Origin: Typha latifolia
Taxonomy: Eukaryota > Streptophyta > Magnoliopsida > Poales > Typhaceae
NCBI GenBank assembly: GCA_019914945.1
Contig: CM034100.1
Span: 10,427,096 to 10,491,095 of the forward strand
DNA length: 64,000 bases
Reading direction: 5' to 3'
This document shows positions 57,234-64,000 of this stretch, one piece after another (positions within the stretch are counted from its first letter, which is position 1; every line of letters begins with the position of its first letter). A program made the translations under genes and the position numbers. Under the pieces are notes generated by a model. It was not told the DNA's origin, did not search any database, and worked only from the letters and a program-made list of their open reading frames with translations.

Positions 57234-57592
57234 TGATACGATTCGGACTTCACCGACGTCGTCTCGAGCATGGATTCACTTTAGGAGTGTTTTTGCTTCA
57301 TGTTTTAGTGTTTAATTTCTATTAAAATAAGTTTTCTGTAAGTCGCGTTCGAACGCGGGTGGAGTGAGTTCGAACGCGGTTTGTGAACAGGGTTGTGAAC
57401 GTGGTGAAGAGAATGTACTATGCGTTCAAGCACGTCCTTCACAAACTCTATAGGGGTTAACCTCATCCTCATAGTGCTAATCCTCCTCATCGATGAAGCG
57501 CATCGTTGTCGCACGCCTCTTCGGTTCCACCACCGCTGGTCTTCGGTTTTGTAACGGAGGTGGGGGATGATGTGAAAGCATAGGTAGGAGGG
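57234..57592. mobile_element. Composite left end of A5 (LTR start plus antisense B gag)
   Basis: 57234-57428 matches the first ~195 bases of the A5 LTR, including three palindromes. 57430-57592 is B gag in minus orientation (MRRISTMRMRLTPIEFVKDV in a shifted frame). The full LTR follows at 57593. The outer target duplication includes this composite, so it is part of, or fused into, the insertion. Confidence 0.75.
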
Positions 57593-58640
57593 TGATACGA
57601 TTCGGACTTCACCGACGTCGTCTCGAGCATGGATTCACTTTAGGAGTGTTTTTGTTTCATGTTTTAGTGTTTAATTTCCATTAAAATAAGTTTTCTGTAA
57701 GTCGCGTTCGAACGCGGGTGGAGTGAGTTCGAACGCGGTTTGTGAACGGGGTTGTGAACATGGTGAAGACAATGTACTGTGCGTTCGAACGCACTCTGAA
57801 CGCCTGCATCGCGTTCGCACATATCGACAGGCGCACTCGATCGCGCGTTCGAACGCCTGCATCGCGTTCGCAAATACCGACAGGCACGTTCGATCACGCG
57901 TTCGAACGCCTGCATCGCGTTCGCAAATCCAAAAGAGCTAATTCGGTGCGTTCGAACGCGGTCGGGCGAGTTCGAACGCGGTCGGCGAAAATTATGTTTT
58001 AGGGTTAATGTGAGTTGTTGGTTAGCCTATAAAAGGATGTGTAGGGCAACCAAAATTATTATTGATTATTAAGATTGAGTTTTGCCTTGCCTCCTTCATC
58101 TTCTTCGCTCCCGTTCTCTCAATCCCCGGCGACGCCGCTTCTAACCTCCCTCGTCCGGCTAATCACCCTAGTCCCTTAGGGGTGGCCCATCACTTTTCAC
58201 CGGTGCCCTAATCCTTCGTCCAATCTATCCAACACTTGCCCTAATCCTTCCATCAACCACAACCGTTCCACTATCACTTTTCACCGGTGCCACCACATTA
58301 ACGCCGGTCCTCCACCATCCACCATTACCTAGGATCTCGTGCCTTCATCCACGGATCCAAACCAGAGCATCCTGATGTTCGTCAACTAAACGAACGATAT
58401 CTCGAGATCCCCAACTCCGATTCGCATGAAACTTGATTTGTTGGAAAGCTCGTTTCTAGGGAGACAACATATCCAAATTTCACGTCGATCTGACGGCGGA
58501 ATATTTCGGGATCTTATTTCAAAGTTCCGTGCAAGATCTAGTCCAGATCTGAGAATTAGAAAAGATCGATCTTTAGCCCTAAAGGAGAGATCGTATCAAG
58601 CTGGTATCAGAGCTCCATAGCCAGAGGTGTGATCGTATCA
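57593..58640 (+). mobile_element. A5 5' LTR
   Basis: 1048 bp, TGATACGATTCGGAC ... GATCGTATCA. The array is at 57700-57985 with seven TTCGAA cores, the TATA box 'tataaaagg' is near 58030, and the leader has CT-rich tracts. LTR-end marks at 58598 and 58640 enclose one captured 42-bp primer-site unit (58602-58613). Confidence 0.9.
57700..57985 (+). repeat. TTCGAA palindrome array of A5 (best preserved)
   Basis: Mostly perfect GCGTTCGAACGC copies with intact CpGs. A module of about 53 bases (CGTTCGATC-CGCGTTCGAACGCCTGCATCGCGTTCGCAAATA form) is present twice here but once in the 3' LTR. The array ends about 45 bases before the TATA box. Confidence 0.9.
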
Positions 58641-58643
58641 AGC

Positions 58644-58655
58644 TGGTATCAGAGC
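58644..58655 (+). other. A5 primer binding site
   Basis: TGGTATCAGAGC, three bases after the LTR end, followed by 'caccttt' and gag. Confidence 0.9.
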
Positions 58656-58681
58656 CACCTTTCCTCGGACAAGCGCTTCCA

Positions 58682-59164
58682 ATGATGACAACCAGATCCA
58701 TGGCTGCACGGCGAGATGATGAAGAAGAGATTCTCCCAATAGAGGAGGGAGAAATGATTGCAAGGACTTCCACCCGTGGAACCACCCGATCTAATCAGAA
58801 TACGGAAGAACCTAGCGTTCAAGCCGTGTTGGGGTCTATTTCAGAGCAATTGGCCATCAACAACCAAATGATGATGGAGATTCTGCGGGAAATTCGAGCG
58901 TGGCCGAAACCTTCTTCAACAAGCAGGGCAATCACAAGGCAGCATGGGGAACCCTCTGCAACATACCCAACATCCTCCACGACCTCCCCGTTCATCACAA
59001 AAGTAGGGGAGAGTTCGGCTATCAGGCAAGATCGAGCTTCTACACCTCGACCCATGGTTAGCCGCAACGAACGGCTGTCCGCTACAATGGGATCCTCGAC
59101 CATTGTAGCAGCCCTCGGAACCTCCACATCTTCCCATGCAGGAGACCTCGTCAACAAAGCGTGA
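58682..59164 (+). CDS. A5 gag N-terminus fused to foreign sequence
   Basis: 160 codons. Residues 1 to about 74 are family A gag (MTTRSMAARRDDEEEILPIE, NNQMMMEILREIRAW). From about 58905 the sequence no longer matches gag of A1, A2 or A4 and becomes Ser/Thr-rich (TYPTSSTTSPFITKV, SSTIVAALGTSTSSHAG). TGA at 59162 ends it, but the same frame is open again afterwards to 59382 (FKVAVSFGKLNGWKCSFDVR). The product would keep the gag oligomerisation stretch without nucleocapsid. Confidence 0.6.
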   Translation: MMTTRSMAARRDDEEEILPIEEGEMIARTSTRGTTRSNQNTEEPSVQAVLGSISEQLAINNQMMMEILREIRAWPKPSSTSRAITRQHGEPSATYPTSSTTSPFITKVGESSAIRQDRASTPRPMVSRNERLSATMGSSTIVAALGTSTSSHAGDLVNKA

Positions 59165-59231
59165 AGGGCTGGCTGCACCATTCCCAATCCCCTGCGAAAC
59201 GGCGAGGAGTCTAGCTTCAAGGTAGCAGTTT

Positions 59232-60242
59232 CCTTCGGCAAGCTCAACGGTTGGAAATGTTCTTTTGACGTCAGAACGGAGTTCTTCGACGAGTCGACAA
59301 CTGTGCGAACCACTGTTGAATGGAGGAAGACCACACGTGGCCGCTGGATATTCCTCATCAGGATTCCTCATCAGTGGTGAGGGAGATGATCCAGAACAGC
59401 AAGTTCCAGCACTTGGGCCGCTTAACACCACCTTCATTTGCAACCACAGCGAGTCAGCAACTATGAAGAAATTATGTATGGCCTCTAATGACCTTCCACC
59501 TTTCTCCTCGGTCAATCGAAAGTTGACCGCGATAGCGCCATCACCGGCGATAACATTGCAGCTTTCCACCGAACTACAACTCGAAGGAGAAGGCCACAAT
59601 CTTCCAACCACGACAGCACTAGCCTCTGACAGCCTCGTAAAGACCTTGTGGGCTAATGCTTTTCTCACCCCAATGGTCGAAAGCTCCCTGCCATGGCTAC
59701 GACAAAATGAAGAAGAAGGAGATGAAGATTTAGTTTTTGTCAACCTCAGCCTTCCGCAGCAGTCAACCGCCACCACCCCAAGAGGGGCCTCACCAGCAAC
59801 TATTTTAGTATTCCGGATGACCAAAGGCTCCTTGCCATGGCTGCAACGGGACAGAGAAGGACCTGAAGATTTTATTTTTTGGGCCAACTTTGGCCTTCCA
59901 TCGCCGCCGACTACCGCCACACCGTCGGGAACCCTACTAAAGCAACTACTGGAGGTGGTCACTACTCAGCCAAGGCTGCCACGTGCTAAGGCAACTCCTA
60001 TGGCAATGACTGATGGAGATGGAACTAAGAGAGAAAGATTAGGGATTTCAAATTTTTTTGAAGACTCTAAGTGGTTAGAATTTCAAGAAGGCTACATTGT
60101 TGGGCTTGACGAGGTGGAATTGCTAGACATTAGTTGGGTTGGACCTAAGAGCCAAAGGGGGTCAAGTCAAGTGGGAGTCATCTCTGGACTTTGGGACTCA
60201 GTTAAGTCAAATAAGGGACATGATCAGAAACCCTCTACTTGA
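59232..60242 (+). CDS. Uncharacterised ORF in the A5 cargo
   Basis: About 336 open codons in the plus strand without an early ATG. The first ATG is in SATMKKLCMASND (near 59462). Not recognised. It contains an imperfect internal repeat of roughly 40 residues: SSLPWLRQNEEEGDEDLVFV then NLSLPQQ, and GSLPWLQRDREGPEDFIFWA then NFGLP. The end is mixed charged (DGDGTKRERLGISNFFEDS, GYIVGLDEVELLDISWVG). No domain, signal peptide or membrane span was seen. Both strands are open over 59265-59962, so coding status is uncertain. It may be a captured host gene piece or a fragment of another element. Confidence 0.4.
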   Translation, partial: PSASSTVGNVLLTSERSSSTSRQLCEPLLNGGRPHVAAGYSSSGFLISGEGDDPEQQVPALGPLNTTFICNHSESATMKKLCMASNDLPPFSSVNRKLTAIAPSPAITLQLSTELQLEGEGHNLPTTTALASDSLVKTLWANAFLTPMVESSLPWLRQNEEEGDEDLVFVNLSLPQQSTATTPRGASPATILVFRMTKGSLPWLQRDREGPEDFIFWANFGLPSPPTTATPSGTLLKQLLEVVTTQPRLPRAKATPMAMTDGDGTKRERLGISNFFEDSKWLEFQEGYIVGLDEVELLDISWVGPKSQRGSSQVGVISGLWDSVKSNKGHDQKPST

Positions 60243-60888
60243 CTTAAGACGAGTTTGCTTATACCATGATACATTTGACTCGGATCCTAATCCATGGAGT
60301 GGGCAGAATGATTATGAGCACAACCAACAATCAGTTTGGCTAGCTGAACCTAACTTGAGTCACTGGGAGAACCTAATCTGGATCCACCAACTGCATCTAA
60401 CTCGACCTCCCGAGCGCAATCGGATGCACCAGATTCCTATTGCTGAACTGACATTGAGTCAATTGGTTCGACCACCCGGGACCAAGTGGACTCAATGTAG
60501 ATGGACCCGAATTTCACCTTGGATTAGTTGGAGTACAAGTATCCAAGCTCGACTGAGGATGAACCCTTTGGAGTCGGTTTATGGGCGCACTCCCCCTGTC
60601 TTGCGTGCCTATGATAGACTCGCGGTGGCGGATAGGACTGAGCTTGACTTGGAGCTGGCTGATCGAGATGAAACATTGAGACGGCTCAAGACTCACCTAG
60701 CCACAGCCCAAAACCGTATGAAGCAAACTCATGACAAAGGCCGACGTGAGCGAGAATTTGAGGTGGATCAATTGGTGTTCGTTCGAGCTCAACCGTATTG
60801 GCAATCCACATTAAGACCGATTTTGAACCAAAAGTTGGGTTACAAGTACTACGGTCGTACCGAGTGCTACAACGAATCGGTCCAGTAG
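60139..60888 (+). pseudogene. A5 cargo end fused in frame to integrase C-terminus
   Basis: Open frame of 249 codons. The first ~140 are unknown sequence (HDTFDSDPNPWSGQNDYEHN). From about 60560 it is integrase (NPLESVYGRTPPVLRAYDRL, ADRDETLRRLKTHLATAQNR), lacking the zinc and catalytic parts. The frame is lost at about 60855, where the sequence differs from A2 ('ggtcgtaccgag' against 'ggtccgttccgag'). Confidence 0.7.
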
Positions 60889-61175
60889 CTTACCGATTGG
60901 ACCTACCTGAAGGAACCAGGATACATCCAGTCTTCCATGTATCAACATTGAAGGCCCAGATCGGGCCTAACCATGTGGTGGGTTCGGCCTTACCCGAACT
61001 AATAGAGGAAGATGGCCCCACTGAACCGGTCCGAGTATTAGGCCGCAGGAGAAGACGCCATGGGACCAGATTAGAGACTGAAGTGCTAATTGAGTGGCTG
61101 GGCAAACCTACTGACGAGTCTACCTGGGAGCTAGAGTCACATATCATGGATCGCTTTCCGAACTTCAAACCTTGA
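60860..61175 (+). pseudogene. A5 integrase tail and chromodomain
   Basis: Reads YRVLQRIGPVAYRLDLPEGT and HVVGSALPELIEEDGPTEPV, then RHGTRLETEVLIEWLGKPTD, ESTWELE, stop at 61173-61175. The frame is intact here, with CGA where A2 has the TGA stop. The purine-rich 'acaaggttgcggaagcgtgg' precedes the LTR. Confidence 0.85.
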
Positions 61176-61202
61176 GGACAAGGTTGCGGAAGCGTGGTGG
61201 AT

Positions 61203-62170
61203 TGATACGATTCGGACTTCACCAACGTCGTCTCGAGCATGGATTCACTTTATGAGTGTTTTTGCTTCATGTTTTAGTGTTTAATTTCCATTAAAATAAG
61301 TTTTCTGTAAGTCGCGTTCGAACGCGGGTGGAGTGAGTTCGAACGCGGTTTGTGAACGTGGTGAAGACAATGTACTATGCGTTCGAACGCACGGTGAACG
61401 CCTGCATCGCGTTCGCAAATACTGACAGGCGCGTTCGATCACGCGTTCGAACGCCTGCATCGCGTTCGCAAATCCAGAAGAGCTAATTCGGTGCGTTCGA
61501 ACGCGGTCGGGCGAGTTCGAACGCGGTCGGCGAAAATTGTGTTTTAGGGTTAATGTGAGTTGTTGGTTAGCCTATAAAAGGATGTGTAGGGCAACCAAAA
61601 TTATTATTGATTATTGAGATTGAGTTTTGCCTTGCCTCCTTCGTCTTCTTCACTCCCGTTCTCTCAATCCCCGGCGACGCCGCTTCTAACCTCCCTCGTC
61701 CGTCTAATCACCCTAGTCCCTTAGGGGTGGCCCTCTTCTCCCCCTTCGTCCAATCTATCCAACACTTGCCCTAATCCTTCCATCAACCACAACCGTTCCA
61801 CCATCACTTTTCACCGGTGCCACCACATTAACGCCGGTCCTCCACCATCCACCATTACCTAGGATCTCGTGCCTTCATCCACCGATCCAAAACAGAGCAT
61901 CCTGATGTTCGTCCACTAAACGAACAATATCTCGAGATTCCCAACTCCGATTCGCCTGAAACGTAATTTATTGGAAAGCTCTTTTCTAGGGCGACAACAT
62001 ATCAAAATTTCACGTCGATCCGACAGCGGAATATAACAGGATCTTATTTCAAAGTTCCGTGCAAGATCTAGTCCAGATATGAGAATTAGAAAAGATCGAT
62101 CTTTAGCCCTAAAGGAGAGATCGTATCAAGCTGGTATCAGAGCTCCATAGCCAGAGGTGTGATCGTATCA
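61203..62170 (+). mobile_element. A5 3' LTR
   Basis: 968 bp, TGATACGATTCGGAC ... GATCGTATCA, followed at once by target duplication GTGTA. It contains the captured primer-site unit (LTR-end marks at 62128 and 62170, 42 bases apart). It is shorter than the 5' LTR, partly by one array module and 11 bases near 61360. Confidence 0.9.
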
Positions 62171-62175
62171 GTGTA

Positions 62176-63066
62176 CTCCCCTAATCAATGAGGATGTGCA
62201 CACAATGCTTTCTAATGAGTTCGTCTACCCGTAACGTCCTCGGCCGGAAGTACCCAAATATGCATGCATCGATATTTCAGCTTGGATATCTTCCTACGCA
62301 CCCTCCTCAACGGCCTCCTTATGGACCTCCTCATGGACCTCCTCTAGACACTCTCCATCATCAACAACCTCACCATCCTCCTCGAGACCGTCGATGAGCA
62401 TCACAGTCCCGATCGGTCTAGAACACCGATGACCGGGAGTGAAACGTTCATCGCATCAAAAGCAAAGGCCCTTTGCTCTTCACTCGTCCACCTAGGCAAG
62501 TGTGAGGGTTTGAACTTTTGCCTCTTCTAACATCGGAAGGTCTCAAAGATGGTCGTAGTCTAGTACTCGTAGCCACTATTTTTTGAGCCCGCAGAATTTC
62601 CAGCCGGCGTTCTAGCTGCAAACCGCCCATCTCAGTTGCCTCACGACCTTCTCAAAGGCCACCTCAAGAGTAGTAGGACAAAGAGCATGAACATCCGCTT
62701 GTATCTCCTCTTGCAGCCCTGAAATAAATGTGCTCATCAATGTCGATTCGGGCCATGTTGGCTCACAATGACTACTAACTCTTTCAAACTCAGCTTGGCT
62801 CTGAACTATCTTGCTTAATATGGCAGCAAAATCTTCATATAGCGCTGTCCCAAATCTACATGTAATCCTCCTACAAAAATCAGCCCATCTGGTACATCCT
62901 CTACCATGAATAGCTGATCTATACCAATGCAATGTCGTTCCTTGGAGGTGAAAGCTTGCCACTGGACCTTTGCATCCTCCGCTGTCCCTTGACAATCAAA
63001 ATATTGTTCAACTTGAAACACCTAATCCGTTCGATCACCGCCTTGGAATTTTGGAAAGTCCAAGCA
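62176..63066 (-). pseudogene. Element B7 protease start and gag (right part)
   Basis: Continues B7 beyond A5. The protease active site (near 62185) is HILID, stop, GST: the serine codon is TAG. Gag knuckle region at about 62440-62500, core at 62995-62700 (FTSKERHCIG frame shift; VSSHCEPTWPESTLMSTFIS), upstream part to 63066. It is split there by element F; the rest lies outside the window. Confidence 0.8.
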
Positions 63067-63943
63067 TGATACGACTAAGTCAAATTAAGGGTAAATTAGT
63101 ACCTAGGGTTAGTGTGTGGTATATGATGTAATTTAAATAATTAGTATTTATATTCCAGAGTGATATGACTCGGTCGGGTTAGATTCAATCATGACATTGG
63201 GTTCATTGGGATGATCTTATTTATCTAGTTTGTGATATAACTAGAGCTGGATCAAGTTGTATCGGAAGAAATAAATTTGATTGAGAAAATAAGGCATTTT
63301 GCATGGGGCATTCGAATGTCAGGGACCTACGTTTGAACACACCATTCAAATGCCTATACGCGTTTACAAAGGCAGAATAGGAATTGTGCATTTGAACGGT
63401 CCTGGGCTCATTCGAACACCTGCACGCGTTCACAAAGACAGAAAATAGAATTTGCGAGTTTGAACGCGATCGGGCGCGTTCGAACACACCGCGACGAGAA
63501 TGCTTAGCTTTTTAGGGATTTATTTTGGTTGTTTGGGTCAAAAGGGTGAGCCTCTATATTTCATGTGGAGGAAACTCTAATTAGAATAAATCTGATAATT
63601 GCATTCGCATTGCTACTCCTATCACCCTCCTCATTGCTCTAGCCGTCGATGCCCTCTCCCTCCCCCTTCCTTCCACTGCCCAAATCCCTGGGTGGCCTCC
63701 TCTAACTCCTAATCCCCCTCTTTTACTCTTTCACTCTAAAAAAAGTGTTCTCCTAACACCTATCTAGCCATTGAAGGGCTAACATGCTAGGGTCAACCTT
63801 CAGTCACTATTTGGCCTATATCTCGAGATTTAGCCATCCAAACCCTGAGATCTTAGATTCATTGGAAAGCTCTCTTCAAGAGTGACAAATATCCACAAAT
63901 CTATCCAAAACTGCTATGGATTATATCAAGTCGGTTCGTACCA
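63067..63943 (+). mobile_element. Element F 5' LTR
   Basis: Starts TGATACGACTAAGTC, ends GGTTCGTACCA. The palindrome array is decayed (63305-63490), with a TATA-like 'ctctatatttcatgtgg' near 63552 and a CT-rich leader. Left flank AAGCA (63062-63066) should be repeated beyond the element's far end. Only the extreme ends and the array resemble family A, so this is a distinct family. Confidence 0.75.
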
Positions 63944-63945
63944 AC

Positions 63946-64000
63946 TAGTATAAGAGCCAACGATCCTCAGACCGTCATGGCTACAACAAGTTCAAAGGCA
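63946..64000 (+). other. Element F primer site and gag start (runs off window)
   Basis: Degenerate primer site TAGTATAAGAGC at 63946-63957. The ATG at 63977 opens MATTSSKA, comparable to MTTTRSMAA of family A gag. The remainder is beyond the window. Confidence 0.65.

Larger units (their letters stand above)
57234..62170 (+). mobile_element. Element A5, young non-autonomous gypsy insertion with foreign cargo
   Basis: Flanked by GTGTA at 57229-57233 and 62171-62175; B7 protease reads continuously across. Layout: LTR-start fragment (57234-57428), antisense B gag fragment (57430-57592), full 5' LTR (57593-58640), primer site, gag N-terminus, 1.6 kb of unrelated sequence, integrase C-terminus with chromodomain, polypurine tract, 3' LTR (61203-62170). 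The LTRs are very similar, apart from repeat-number changes, so the insertion is recent relative to its neighbours. Confidence 0.9.

Noticed and set aside
57700..57985. CRISPR-like array of palindromic repeats
   Set aside because: Spacing is irregular, repeats are 12 bases, there are no cas genes, and the arrays lie inside plant LTRs upstream of TATA boxes.

Overview
This is nuclear DNA of a flowering plant. It is a deep nest of LTR retrotransposons with one recognisable host gene, a secreted type-2-like non-specific lipid transfer protein (start codon 40260, stop 40535). The plant assignment rests on that gene, on a SIRE-clade Ty1/copia element, and on chromodomain Ty3/gypsy elements primed by initiator tRNA-Met (primer binding site TGGTATCAGAGC). 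I see no bacterial, organellar, CRISPR or RNA-gene features. Family letters (A, B, C, E, F, T) are my own; no database search was possible.

Layout. 1-1103: family B LTR pieces. 1104-2154: 3' end of a minus-strand B element. 2155-9050: family A element A1, with complete B element B1 (2502-7213) nested in its LTR. 9051-9309: T-type LTR fragment. 9310-14063: element A2, with a 703-codon ORF that lacks reverse transcriptase. 14064-14671: tail of A3, the host of A2. 14672-18250: B and C fragments and a B solo LTR. 18251-24555: B5, with a 3-kb T-type LTR inserted in its 5' LTR. 24560-39150: an E-type LTR interrupted by B3 (25063-38665), itself interrupted by a compound insertion (28751-37425). About 39150-42116: the only largely repeat-free stretch, holding the lipid transfer protein gene. 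42117-48190: C gag relic and A4, with an inverted solo LTR just behind its primer site. 48190-54486: SIRE copia element (minus) with an extra 3' ORF. 54732-63066: B7, interrupted by A5 (57234-62170). 63067-64000: start of element F, which runs off the window.

Several insertions are proved by target-site duplications with continuous host sequence on both sides: GTGTA (A5), TATCG (compound), GGATG (B3), GTCGA (T in B5) and CATTT (inverted solo LTR). The coding regions are nearly all broken, often by C-to-T changes at CpG.

Three structures stand out. First, LTR ends have repeatedly captured the primer binding site as in-register tandem units: 42 bp in family A, 20 bp in family B, looser in E. 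Second, arrays of the palindrome GCGTTCGAACGC sit just upstream of the TATA box in LTRs of A, B and F and in the unrelated SIRE LTR, and are missing from a B subtype with a swapped U3. Third, LTRs facing each other at 42974-44801 form a long inverted repeat. A5 also carries about 1.6 kb of foreign sequence in place of most of gag-pol, and moved after acquiring it.
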